In this document: positions 1-55,335 of the stretch, piece by piece
How positions within the stretch are numbered: the first letter of the stretch is position 1
Layout: each line of letters opens with the position of its first letter
NCBI GenBank assembly: GCA_947561585.1
Contig: CANNZV010001133.1
Location: 106,882-170,881, forward strand
Direction: 5' to 3'
DNA length: 64,000 nucleotides
DNA from: Caprella mutica
Lineage: Eukaryota > Arthropoda > Malacostraca > Amphipoda > Caprellidae
Made by a program: the position numbers and the translations under genes
The notes under the pieces: model-generated
What the model saw: the letters and a program-made list of their open reading frames with translations, nothing else
The model's database searches: none
What the model was told of the DNA's origin: nothing

Positions 1-3000
1 ATGTACTATCAGAGAAAAGAGTCACTGTGATGATGTACTATCAGAGAAAAGAGTCACTGTGATGATGTACCATAAGAGAAAAGAGTCACTGTGATGATGT
101 ACTATCAGAGAAAAGAGTCACTGTGATGATGTACTATCAGAGAAAAGAGTCACTGTGAGGATGTACTATCAGAGAAAAGAGTCACTGTGAGGATGTACTG
201 TCAGAGAAAAGAGTCACTGTGATGATGTACTATCAGAGAAAAGAGTCACTGTGATGATGTACTATCAGAGAAAAGGGTCACTGTGATGATGTACTATCAG
301 AGAAAAGAGTCACTGTGATGATGTACCATCCGAGAAAAGAGTCACTGTGATGATGTAGTATCAGAAAAAAGAGTCACTGTGATGATGTACTATCAGAGAA
401 AAGAGTCACTGTGATGATGTACTATCAGAGAAAAGAGTCACTGTGATGATGTACTATCAGAGAAAAGAGACACTGTGATGATGTACTATCAGAGAAAAGA
501 GTCACTGTGATGATGCACTATCAGAGAAAAGAGTCACTGTGATGATGTACTATCAGAGAAAAGAGTCACTGTGATGATGTACTATCAGAGAAAAGAGTCA
601 CTGTGATGATGTACTATCAGAGAAAAGAGTCACTGTGATGATGTACTATCAGAGAAAAGAGTCACTGTGATGTTGTACTATCAGAGAAAAGAGTCACTGT
701 GATGATGTACTATCAGAGAAAAGAGTCACTGTGATGATGTACTATCAGAGAAAAGAGTCACTGTGATGATGTACTATCAGAGAAAAGAGTCACTGTGATG
801 ATGTACTATCAGAGAAAAGAGTCACTGTGATGATGTACTATCAGAGAAAAGAGACACTGTGATGATGTACTATCAGAAAAAAGAGTCACTGTGATGATGT
901 ACTATCAGAGAAAAGAGTCACTGTGATGATATACTATCAGAGAAAAGAGTCACTGTGATGATGTATTATCAGAGAAAAGATTCACTGTGATGATGTACTA
1001 TCAGAGAAAAGGGTCACTGTGATGATGTACTATCAGATAAAAGAGTCACTGTGATGATGTGCTATCAGAGAAAAGAGTCACTGTGATGATGTACTATCAG
1101 TGAAAAGAGTCACCATGATGATGTACTATCAGAGAAAAGAGTCACTGTGATGATGTACTATCAGAGAAAAGAGTCACTATGATGATGTACTATCAGAGAA
1201 AAGAGTCACTGTGATGATGTACCATCAGAGAAAAGAGTCACTGTGATGATGTACTATCAGAGAAAAGAGTCACTGTGATGATGTACTATCAGATAAAAGA
1301 GTCACTGTGATGATGTACTATCAGAGAAAAGAGTCACTGTGATGATGTATTATCAGAGAAAAGAGTCACTGTGATGATGTACTATCAGAGAAAAAGAGTC
1401 ACTGTGATGATGTACTATCAGATAAAAGAGTCACTGTGATGATGTGCTATCAGAGAAAAGAGTCACTGTGATGATGTACTATCAGAGAAAAGAGTCACTG
1501 TGATGATGTACTATCAGAGAAAAGAGTCACTGTGATGATGCACTATTAGAGAAAAGAGTCACTGTGATGATGTACTATCAGAGAAAAGAGTCACTGTGAT
1601 GATGTACCATCAGAGAAAAGAGTCACCATGATGATGTACTATCAGAGAAAAGAGTCACTGTGATGATGTACCATCAGAGATAAGAGTCACTGTGATGATG
1701 TACTATCAGAGAAAAGAGTCACTGTGATGATGTACTATCAGATAAGAGAGTCACTGTGATGATGTACTATCAGAGAAAAGAGTCACTGTGATGATGTACT
1801 ATCAGAGAAAAGAGTCACCATGATGATGTACTATCAGAGAAAAGAGTCACTGTGAAGATGTACCATCAGAGAAAAGAGTCACTGTGATGATGTACTATCA
1901 GAGAAATGAGTCACTGTGATGATGTACTATCAGATAAAAGAGTCACTGTGATGATGTACTATCAGAGAAAAGAGTCACTGTGATGATGTACTATCAGAGA
2001 AAAGAGTCACTGTGATGATGCACTATTAGAGAAAAGAGTCACTGTGATGATGTACTATCAGAGAAAAGAGTCACTGTGATGATGTACCATCAGAGAAAAG
2101 AGTCACCATAATGATGTACTATCAGAGAAAAGAGTCACTGTGATGATGTACCATCAGAGATAAGAGTCACTGTGATGATGTACTATCAGAGAAAAGAGTC
2201 ACTGTGATGATGTACTATCAGATAAGAGAGTCACTGTGATGATGTACTATCAGAGAAAAGAGTCACTGTGATGATGTACTATCAGAGAAAAGAGTCACCA
2301 TGATGATGTACTATCAGAGAAAAGAGTCACTGTGAAGATGTACCATCAGAGAAAAGAGTCACTGTGATGATGTACTATCAGAGAAATGAGTCACTGTGAT
2401 GATGTACTATCAGATAAAAGAGTCACTGTGATGATGTACTATCAGAGAAAAGAGTCACTGTGATGATGTACCATCAGAGAAAAGAGGCACTGTGATGATG
2501 TACTATCAGAGAAAAGAGTCACTGTGATGATGTACTATCAGATAAAAGAGTCACTGTGATGATGTACTATCAGAGAAAAGAGTCACTGTGATGATGTACT
2601 ATCAGAGAAAAGAGTCACTGTGATGATGTACTATCAGAGAAAAGAGTCACTGTGATGATGTACTATCAGAGAAAAGAGTCACTGTGATGTTGTACTATCA
2701 GAGAAAAGAGTCACTGTGATGATGTACTATCAGAGAAAAGAGTCACTGTGATGATGTACTATCAGAGAAAAGAGTCACTGTGATGATGTACTATCAGAGA
2801 AAAGAGTCACTGTGATGATGTACTATCAGAGAAAAGAGTCACTGTGATGATGTACTATCAGAGAAAAGAGACACTGTGATGATGTACTATCAGAAAAAAG
2901 AGTCACTGTGATGATGTACTATCAGAGAAAAGAGTCACTGTGATGATGTATTATCAGAGAAAAGAGTCACTGTGATGATGTACTATCAGAGAAAAAGAGT

Positions 3001-4152
3001 CACTGTGATGATGTACTATCAGATAAAAGAGTCACTGTGATGATGTGCTATCAGAGAAAAGAGTCACTGTGATGATGTACTATCAGAGAAAAGAGTCACT
3101 GTGATGATGTACTATCAGAGAAAAGAGTCACTGTGATGATGCACTATTAGAGAAAAGAGTCACTGTGATGATGTACTATCAGAGAAAAGAGTCACTGTGA
3201 TGATGTACCATCAGAGAAAAGAGTCACCATGATGATGTACTATCAGAGAAAAGAGTCACTGTGATGATGTACCATCAGAGATAAGAGTCACTGTGATGAT
3301 GTACTATCAGAGAAAAGAGTCACTGTGATGATGTACTATCAGATAAGAGAGTCACTGTGATGATGTACTATCAGAGAAAAGAGTCACTGTGATGATGTAC
3401 TATCAGAGAAAAGAGTCACCATGATGATGTACTATCAGAGAAAAGAGTCACTGTGAAGATGTACCATCAGAGAAAAGAGTCACTGTGATGATGTACTATC
3501 AGAGAAATGAGTCACTGTGATGATGTACTATCAGATAAAAGAGTCACTGTGATGATGTACTATCAGAGAAAAGAGTCACTGTGATGATGTACCATCAGAG
3601 AAAAGAGGCACTGTGATGATGTACTATCAGAGAAAAGAGTCACTGTGATGATGTACTATCAGATAAAAGAGTCACTGTGATGATGTACCATCAGAGAAAA
3701 AAGTCACTGTGATGATGTACTATCAGAGAAAAGAGTCACTGTGATGATGTACTATCAGAGAAAAGAGTCACTGTGATGATGTACTATCAGATAAAAGAGT
3801 CACTGTGATGATGTACCATCAGAGAAAAAAGTCACTGTGATGATGTACTATCAGAGAAAAGAGTCACTGTGATGATGTACTATCAGATAAAAGAGTCACT
3901 GTGATGATGTACTATCAGAGAAAAGAGTCACTGTGATGATGTACTATCAGAGAAAAGAGTCACTGTGATGATGTACTATCAGAGAAAAGAGTCACTGTGA
4001 TGATGTACTATCAGAGAAAAGAGTCACTGTGATGATGTACCATAAGAGAAAAGAGTCACTGTGATGATGTACTATCAGAGAAAAGAGTCACTGTGATGAT
4101 GTACTATCATAGAAAAGAGTCACTGTGATGATGTACTATCAGAGAAAAGGGT
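1..4152 (+). repeat. 32-bp minisatellite array, forward orientation
   Basis: About 130 head-to-tail copies of a 32-bp unit containing ACTATCAGAGAAAAGAGTCA; it runs off the left edge. Variant units recur in blocks: CACTATTAG lies at 1541, 2021 and 3142, and the extra-A unit near 1390 recurs near 2990, showing higher-order duplications of about 480 and 1120-1600 bp. Confidence 0.98.
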
Positions 4153-4158
4153 AATGGC

Positions 4159-5136
4159 TACCGGTTCGTCCACGGAAAATTCGTTCACAGAAAATTCGTC
4201 CGCGGAAAATTAATCCACGGAAAATTTGTCCGTTTTATTAAATTAAGAATAGAAAGTATGACACTATTGAGTGTTACCAATATATGTAAGAGATTATCGC
4301 AGTCGCATAAAATATGGTTAGATGAAAATAACACATATATATTCAGCAGTTATATAATTGTTAATGAAAAATTCATTCTATGTAGCTATAGCTAATATGT
4401 TATGTCATTTATAATCAAAAATTAAAAAAATATAACTTAATCAAATATTCAAATCGAAGCTGGACTATTTCAGCAATGTAAAACAGGCATTATTCGTTAA
4501 AAAAATTATGTTTCATTCGGAGTGTATTGCAACACTAGCTTTATATTTGTTCGTTAATATCTCGATATTTTGGACTTTTACGCTGTATGACATCTCTCTT
4601 TGTTTCAATTCTTTCTGTTTGGGTTAACTCTTCTTCCTTCATTTTTGCACGATTAATTTACAAAAATTAGAATGTTCTTTCTTGAACATTCTAAAGTTCA
4701 ACTGGATATAACGGGTTTTCGCGTTGGTTTCGCCTTCCCCATTTTGTTCCAATGTATGTAGCTTAATTCAAAGTAGTTAAAATTCTCATTGGCACCCTTT
4801 TATAAATTTTTTTTAACGCCAACAACATCTTCAGCTGTTAAAGAACGCTGAGGCGTCAAATATTTTATCATAAATTAAATTTATGAAATTATTATACGTA
4901 TATCTATCAAGAAAAATGTTTCATTAAACAATCATGAATTGTGCATTACAACAAACTTAATGGATACAAAGAAGTACATTGGCTAATTGACTATGTACTA
5001 TCACCTACATACATTAAACTATTCTATATCAAAGCATTTATCATAGCAGTTTGTTTCATTTAAATTAATTATTTTGTGTTTAATGGACAAATTTTCCGTG
5101 GATGAATTTTCTGTGGACGAATTTTCCGGTCACGCT
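4159..5136. mobile_element. Foldback-like element FB1 with repetitive inverted ends
   Basis: About 980 bp. The left end has four divergent copies of a 15-bp motif (CGTCCACGGAAAATT) at 4167-4226; the right end has the inverse at 5088-5130. Interior is AT-rich and noncoding. It sits exactly between the 32-bp and 17-bp minisatellites. A shortened relative is at 53173-53395. Confidence 0.7.
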
Positions 5137-5764
5137 GGCTACCATTTAGGTACTGGCTACCTGATGGTAGCCAGTACCTAATGGTAGCCAGTACCTAATG
5201 GTAACCAGTATGGCAGTCCCTAATGGCAGCCAGTACCTGATGGTAGCCAGTACCTAATAGTAGCCAGTACCTAATGGTAGCCAGTACCTAATGGTAGCCA
5301 GTACCTAATGATAGCCAGTATACTAATGGCAGCAAGTACCTAATGATAGCCAGTATCTAATGGCAGCCAGTGCCTAATGGTAGCCAGTACCTAATGGCAG
5401 CCAGTACCTAATGGCAGCCAGTACCTAATGGCAGACAGTGCCTAATGGTAACCAGTACCTAATGATAGCCAGTACCTAATGGCAGCCAGTGCCTAATGGT
5501 AGCCAGTACCTAATGGTAGCCAGTACCTAATGATAGCCAGTACCTAATGGCAGCCAGTGCCTAATGGTAGCCAGTACCTAATGGTAGCCAGTACCTAATG
5601 GTAGCCAGTACCTAATGATAGCCAGTACCTAATGGTAGCCAGTACCTAATGGTAGCCAGTACCTAATGATAGCCAGTACCTAATGGTAGCCAGTACCTAA
5701 TGGTAGCCAGTACCTAATGATAGCCAGTACCTAATGGTAGCCAGTACCTAATGGTAGCTACCAT
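5137..5764. repeat. 17-bp minisatellite array
   Basis: About 35 copies of TAATGGTAGCCAGTACC with TGATAG and TGGCAG variants. The first 25 or so bases are in reverse orientation, so the array begins with a hairpin. Confidence 0.95.
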
Positions 5765-6262
5765 ACAATGGTTCGTTGTCTAGTCCTTCAGATTATATTC
5801 ACATTATTATTCCGGAAAGAGTTTATTTTGTATACAAATAACAAAGTTTATTTTAAGTAAGGTAGAAGATAACGATGCTTGTAACTTATAATAAACACTA
5901 TTTGATTTACTGATGTCTGATTATATGCCATGTAAGTTTAATAAATTAAATACAAACACCATAAATTAGCACAGTTTCCGTGTTCAAAATTATAAGAATA
6001 ATTCATTTTAATTAACAATCATTAAGAAAACAGTTATTAACTAAATGAAATTTCTGATTTCATAATCTTATTTATTTATAAAACTCAAATAATTCGATTT
6101 GACTACTATGGCATTCAAATACAATAATGATAGTATGTTTATATCACAGTGGTTTTAATCTATAAATTATGAGCATAACCATTAAACCTGGTTAAAATTA
6201 ACCAACGTCATAACAGGATACAACCACATATCCTTGTACGAGAAGTACTACTGGTGATGTGT
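5765..6262. other. Single-copy AT-rich spacer
   Basis: No ORF, RNA gene or repeat seen between the 17-bp array and the inverted 32-bp array. Confidence 0.6.
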
Positions 6263-7892
6263 ACAGTGACTCTTTTCTCTGATAGTACATCATCACAGTG
6301 ACTCTTTTCTCTGATGGTACATCATCACAGTGACTCTTTTCTCTGATAGTACATCATCACAGTGACTCTTTTCTCTGATAGTACATCATCACAGTGACTC
6401 TTTTCTCTGATGGTACATCATCACAGTGACTCTTTTCTCTGATAGTACATCATCACAGTGACTCTTTTCTCTGATAGTACATCATCACAGTGACTCTTTT
6501 CTCTGATAGTACATCATCACAGTGACTCTTTTCTCTGATAGTACATCATCACAGTGACTCTTTTCTCTGATAGTACATCATCACAGTGACTCTTTTCTCT
6601 GATAGTACATCATCACAGTGACTCTTTTCTCTGATAGTACATCACCACAGTAACTCTTTTCTCTGATAGTACATCATCACAGTGACTCTTTTCTCTGATA
6701 GTACATCATCACAGTGACTCTTTTCTCTGATAGTACATCACCACAGTAACTCTTTTCTCTGATAGTACATCATCACAGTGACTCCTTTCTCTGATAGTAC
6801 ATCATCACAGTGACTCCTTTCTCTGATAGTACATCATCACAGTGACTCATCTCTCTGATAGTACATCATCACAGTGACTCATCTCTCTGATGGTACATCA
6901 TCACAGTGACTCTTTTCTCTGATAGTACATCATCACAGTGACTCTTTTCTCTGATAGTACATCATCACAGTGACTCTTCTCTCTGATAGTACATCATCAC
7001 AGTGTCTTTTTTCTCTAATAGTACATCATCACAGTGACTCCTTTCTCTGATAGTACATCATCACAGTGACTCCTTTCTCTGATAGTACATCATCACAGTG
7101 ACTCATCTCTCTGATAGTACATCATCACAGTGACTCATCTCTCTGATGGTACATCATCACAGTGACTCTTTTCTCTGATAGTACATCATCACAGTGACTC
7201 TTTTCTCTGATAGTACATCATCACAGTGACTCTTCTCTCTGATAGTACATCATCACAGTGTCTTTTTTCTCTAATAGTACATCATCACAGTGACTCTTTT
7301 CTCTAATAGTACATCATCACAGTGACTCTTTTCTCTGATAGTACATCATCACAGTGACTCTTTTCTCTGATAGTACATCATCACAGTGACTCTTTTCACT
7401 GATAGTACATCATCACAGTGACTCTTTTCTCCGATAGTACATCATCACAGTGACTCTTTTCTCTGATAGTACATCATCACAGTGACTCTTTTCTCTGATA
7501 GTACATCATCACAGTGACTCTTTTCTCTGATAGTACATCATCACAGTGACTCTTTTCTCTGATAGTACATCATCACAGTGACTCTTTTCTCTGATAGTAC
7601 ATCACCACAGTAACTCTTTTCTCTGATAGTACATCATCACAGTAACTCTTTTCTCTGATAGTACATCATCACAGTGACTCTTTTCTCTGATAGTACATCA
7701 TCACAGTGACTCTTTTCACTGATGGTACATCATCACAGTGACTCTTTCCACTGATGGTACATCTTCACAGTGACTCTTTTCTCTGATAGTACATCATCAC
7801 AGTGACTCTTTTCTCTGATAGTACATCATCACAGTGACTCTTTCCACTGATGGTACATCTTCACAGTGACTCTTTCCACTGATGGTACATCT
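6263..7892 (-). repeat. 32-bp minisatellite array, inverted orientation
   Basis: About 51 copies of the same 32-bp unit as at 1-4152 but reverse-complemented (TGACTCTTTTCTCTGATAGT). It carries its own variant blocks, including a duplication of about 260 bp around 6770-7280. Confidence 0.98.
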
Positions 7893-8260
7893 CTACCCAT
7901 TATACTGTTGGTGTATCCATATTGCCTATATTCACTACCCTATTTCTTTAGTGAGTCATCGGTAAAGTTTATTTTCATTGCAAGATTAATGAAAATATAA
8001 GCACTTTTTAGGATGCTTAAATGAAGTAGCTAATGTCTAAGTTAGGTATATACCATTTTTACGAGGTTTAGATATGTTAATTTCTCTTGTTTTTTATCAG
8101 AATGAAGTTAAATGAAAGAATTATACCAAGTAATAGTTGTTTATCATTAAATGCATATTTGTTTTGACTTTGCGTTAATGCTTATAATGTTTTAATAATA
8201 ACATAAAATTATTTGATAAAACACATTAATATCATGTACAGTTTATCCCTAACTATTTAC

Positions 8261-8425
8261 TGTAGAATCCCTCCATAGTGAAATCCTGTATAGTGAAATC
8301 CTGTATAGTGAATGTTGAGTGTAGAGTCCTGAGTAAGGATGGAGCCTCTATATTGAATTAATTTCTTTAGTCTGCCATGAATAGTCATTAGTTTTCTAAA
8401 TATGATTTCCTTTCATGGCAGACTT
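8261..8425. mobile_element. MITE family D copy (8 kb)
   Basis: Contains the family-D motif (TATAGTGAAATCCTG, GTAGAGTCCTGAGTAA, TCTGCCATGAA, TTCATGGCAGACT). A diverged copy without clear ends. Confidence 0.55.
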
Positions 8426-11400
8426 AAGAATTTTTGGAAGCGTCATTCATATTCAGTTAACGTATATTCTTTCATTTTATATAACCATAGTACAAATTTC
8501 ACAAAATAAATAATGGAGAGTCGGTTTCCCGTAATAAAAATTATATATCTAATGAATATTTTATAAATTATCATGAAATTTTAAATTTATTCAAGAAAAT
8601 ACATTACGAATTTTATTAAGAAGATCTCATCTATTGGCAATAATAAAATTTCATTCATTCCAACCTTCAACACGTGCATACGAATAATTTCAAATGTTTG
8701 ATCTGAAAAAATATTGGTAGGTATATGACATCTTGAAATGATTTCTCGTATTATGTTTTTTATCGCCAGTCATATATACCTATAGATGACAAAAAGTAAC
8801 ACTATATATCATTGGGGTCTAACACTTACGTTCCATAATAGGACTAAGTCGTTCTTCTAGCTCTGTAAATAGCTAGTGGGGTTATTGTACTGAAAGTGCA
8901 TTGTTAAAACGGTCAAAAAACCGCAGAGTATGCATTGCAGTATCCCGTTATAGCGACACATTCATCAAGAGATGCTTGTTGACATATGGTCATTTATAGG
9001 TAGGTATAGATTCCCTTTAAAAGTTTATAGGTAGTAATAAGCAATGGGATCGAGTATCCTAATGGCTACCTAGTTGATATTTATAATATTTGAATGCTTC
9101 TATGTATCTCATAGATTATTAGTAATGATCAGAATCTATCTTAATAAGTACTTTTTTCACTCTATGAACGATTTAATGCTAAAAAACCATATTAGTTCAT
9201 AGTACTTATTAGTATGGCTCGTAGATGTAGCTGGTCGCCATATGTGTACATGTACTGACACACGCACACCTTTTATGTAATACTCATATCTCAGACATGG
9301 TCTTTTTTTCCCTCCATACGTGACTTGGAACCTGAGCGTGAGAATAATATTATTCTTTATATTATAAAGGTATATAGAGTACATTTAACAATATCATATC
9401 CTCACTCTTGCTTATTTGTCGGAAAACTCTAAATGACGGAAACTTCTAACTTTGAGGGATTATTTCCAATTTACCTAATAATTTGTTTTAGATTGCATGA
9501 AGCGTATGACATAATTCTATGTGCCGTTGCCAAATAAAGTAAACTATTCCCTCATTGACTAGGGTGACTACAGGAGGGTAATTAGGTAAAGCCGCTTCCT
9601 AAGTACTGGGAAACATCTGGCATCTATTACTAACATTTTAGTACCTTTATCATAAATAAATGTATCATTTTATGGTGCATTTATAATTCAATATAGAACT
9701 AGTTATTCAATCTTTTATTTAAAAACTCATTAACATTTATAATGTCCAATTTTATCAGATATTATTTGGAGTCTGAGTACTAGATGGCGCTGCTGACTTA
9801 AGTAGGTGCATCTAATTTGTCGCCATCAGTAACGGACTAACAGCGTTGGTGTGTGGTGCTGTGAGGCTGTACTCGTGTGTATCTCTAGTCATACTCAATG
9901 ATCATGTTTTGTTCTTGTTGCTCTCTATTTAAATGTGTGTTGGCGTGAAGAAGAGGCGTAGCAAGTGCTTCACATGACTGTCCTTGATGGTAGAAAATAG
10001 CTTAATTTGACATGTGAAAATATGTAGCGCGATGCAATAGGTATGCGCGAGGTCTTCCCTCTGATTAATAGGGAGCTCTTTTAATTCACATATTTAAATG
10101 TAACCTCTATTCATAATTCACTGTCAGTTAGGCCTAACTACTTAGGTATCTGAAGAATGTAAATAAGAGATAAAGTAACAGTAGACTCTTCACAATTATT
10201 AATTACGAAGGTCGTATAATTTTATAAACAACGTAGGTTTTTAATTATTAGCGACTGTGAATACCTACCTACCTAGGTATAATTCCTATATTTAAATATT
10301 GTGAATGGGAATAGGTATTTCCCGTATGACGTACGATAGCTGAATCATTTGGTTTTAATCGTAACTATACTTATAGATAGATATAGGAATGGTATATAAA
10401 TAAATTAAATTCTTTATCTTTTAATCTAAAGTAGGTAGGTAGGTTCTCTACTATTCTTATCGATAACCATTTTACTATTAAATTAGTTGTTTCCTTATCT
10501 ATGTAAATATACAGGCAAATCATTATAAAATAGAATCGGTATATCGTGAACTAGGTATCACTATCTTATTTCGACGTTGGTGATTAAATGTTTTGATACG
10601 ACCTACAATTAACCGTACTTAAATAATGTGCACTCGAAATTGATAAAACCTACTGTCTTTAAATTAAAAAAAAATACTTTTCGAATGCAGATTGCAAATC
10701 TTATGGATTTGTTTTATTTTCATTGCTTATTAATTAACTAATACTTGTAATGTAGTTAAAAATATAGCTTTCACCACGAAGCTGTAGTTATTTCAAATTT
10801 TCAAGAGGCCAATAATAATATTAGCCAGAGTCCAATATTGCTAACTAAGCTTTATGTGTAAATCGCTCTGTTTATATATCAAGCGTGTCTACCGTACACG
10901 GAAAGTGACTTAACTTATATAATTCATTATCAAAACAACCGCTAGTGAGTCATGAGCAATTTATTAATCTACATACATTTATTATAGTCTTATTTACTTT
11001 TATCTGAGTTTAAATAGGTGACAATTACCAGATGTGAATATAGGTTATTATAAAAAATGGCATTAAAATATATTCATTGTGGAGGTAATTGCGAAATGAA
11101 GTAGTTACCCCTATAAATATTTACTTCAGAACTCTATCTTTAGGTTAGGCCTAATGTGTAGAACAGAGGAAGATAACTCTATCCACAGTACTGATAGCAA
11201 CCTATATATCATTATATTACATTGGCAACACCCAGGCAAGAAACTGATGTGGCTACATGTGTGACGTGAAAAGTATAGGGACATTCTTTTAGCAAATGAT
11301 ATAATTATCTTTATATTCAGATTAAAAAAACAAGACGTTCCATTTCTGCACTAGATTTTAAATTCTATTTAATATACTTTGCTTTCTTTTCAGTTTAATA

Positions 11401-11590
11401 CGTTAGACTAAAGTGCCTGACAGTCCATACGGTGCCTGATAGGGGTCACCTCAGGCCACAGTGCTAGGTTAGGTCACTGGACAGATGGTGCGCTTGGTCC
11501 CTTGCTTGGCTGATAGCTATTTCAATATCAGAAATGAACTCAGTATGAAGCATGAGGTTCAGGAGTGTGAATTGTTTAGTTACATGCTAA
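8426..11590. other. Upstream flank of the metalloproteinase gene
   Basis: Mostly AT-rich without recognisable genes. Two GC-richer stretches, 9770-10010 (with AGATGGCGCTGCTGA) and 11400-11570, could hold a promoter or noncoding first exon, but no TATA/Inr pair at proper spacing was found. Confidence 0.35.
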
Positions 11591-11593
11591 GAG

Positions 11594-11834
11594 TGAGACT
11601 AGTAACTATATAGACTAGTAACTATACAATAGTAACTATATAGACTAGTAACTATACAATAGTAACTATATAGACTAGTAACTATATAATAGTAACTATA
11701 TAGACTAGTAACTATACAATAGTAACTATATAGACTATTAACTATACAATAGTAACTATATAGACTAGTAACTATATAATAGTAACTATATAGACTAGTA
11801 ACTATATAATAGTAACTATATAGACTAGTAACTA
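11594..11834. repeat. 30-bp minisatellite directly before the metalloproteinase ATG
   Basis: About eight copies built from TAGTAACTATATAGACTAG and TAACTATACAATAG; the last copy runs into the first ATG (11835). If transcribed it is the proximal 5' UTR. Confidence 0.95.
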
Positions 11835-54061
<42,227 letters not shown>

Positions 54062-54102
54062 ATGTGTATACTTTCTTATGTTTATTTATTTATTAGATTC
54101 TG

Positions 54103-54382
54103 TTAAGGGCCGTACACACGTAGAGTTTTTTAAGTCTTTCTACCAGATTTTTGCTAAGCTCCTCCTACTTTTTACACAAGATTTTTGAATCATGTAAGAA
54201 AAAATAGATGTAATTATTACTTATTATAGTTGGTATCCATGATACCTGCAGGTATCATGGATACCAACTAAGTAAATTATAATTATATCGTTTTTTCTTA
54301 TATTCTCGTTGAAAAAGTAGGAGGAGCTTAGCAAAAAGTCTGGTGGAAAGACTTAGAAACCCTACGTGTGTACGGCCCTTAA
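54103..54382. mobile_element. MITE family A copy 3 with 44-bp perfect palindrome
   Basis: TTAA at both outer edges (54103-54106, 54379-54382), ends GGGCCGTACACACGTAG / inverse, AAGTCTTTC..CCAGA and GTAGGAGGAGCTTAGCAAAA arms. The centre 54227-54270 is a perfect 44-bp palindrome (TAGTTGGTATCCATGATACC and its inverse). It starts 42 bases after the metalloproteinase stop. Confidence 0.9.
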
Positions 54383-55049
54383 AAGTATAGAAATTATATA
54401 GACTGCTCTCTGTATCATAATATAAATACTTAGCAATGATGTGATTCTATGTGGCATTATTAAATAGATAAATTAAATAGATATTACTCTTAAAGGACAA
54501 TATTAGTGACTAAATTCAAAATTATAGTAGCTACTAAATTATTGAATTATTTCTCAATTTAAGAAGCCAATTCAACCTTTAAGAATAAGTATAAAATATG
54601 TTTTCAGAACCAAACCCTAGTTGCCTAGTATTATTTGGTTAGTTTTTTTTTTGGCTGGTATTTGTATAAATAGATTTATGCCTAGCTTTCACTTTATCGT
54701 TAATTTCCACTGCCAAGCAATGATAATTATTAGCATAATAAATCCTTTTCAGTAATTAATTAATAAAGTAATAATTATGCATTAATTTGTTACTCTATTT
54801 CAGTTACAAATTCTCTTGAATTATTAGTTTCGTATTATTTAGCTTTAACAAACTATTCTTGCCGTCTATATGTCACTATATTAAGATTTCATTACTTTGT
54901 ATCTATTCATTAATGTAAGTTATTTTTGTAACTAAATAATATAGCATTGTTGAGTGTTTAGTTTGTAGTAAGAATTATTTGTTCTACCCGTGTATTCAAA
55001 AATGTATAAATGTATGTTTAAATGTATTCAAAAACATTTTTAATGTAAT
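54383..55049. other. Convergent intergenic spacer, left part
   Basis: AT-rich; candidate poly(A) signals only. Confidence 0.5.
54737..54742 (+). terminator. Candidate poly(A) signal of the metalloproteinase gene
   Basis: AATAAA about 680 bases after the stop codon, the first exact match seen. The 3' untranslated region would then contain a MITE (54103-54382) able to form a long hairpin. AATAAA is common in AT-rich DNA, so the assignment is weak. Confidence 0.25.
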
Positions 55050-55335
55050 CAAGTTCAAACATGTTTTAACAAATTCAAACACATTCAACGACGTCAAACA
55101 TGTTTTTGACGAGTTCAAACATGTTTTTGACGAGTTCAAACATGTTTTTGACTAGTTCAAACATGTTTGTGACGAGTTCATACATGTTTTTGACGAGTTC
55201 AAACATGTTTTTGACGAGTTCAAACATGTTTTTGACTAGTTCAAACATGTTTGTGACGAGTTCATACATGTTTTTGACGAGTTCAAACATGTTTGTGACG
55301 AGTTCAAACATGTTTTTGACGAGTTCAAACAACAC
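55050..55335. repeat. 21-bp minisatellite (GTTCAAACATGTTTTTGACGA)
   Basis: About twelve copies. Period divisible by three opens ORFs on both strands (NMFELVK / FLTSSNM), not genes. Each unit contains the near-palindrome AAACATGTTT. Confidence 0.96.

Noticed and set aside
1..4152. CRISPR-like appearance of the array
   Set aside because: The units are contiguous 32-bp copies without unique spacers, in eukaryotic DNA; it is a minisatellite.
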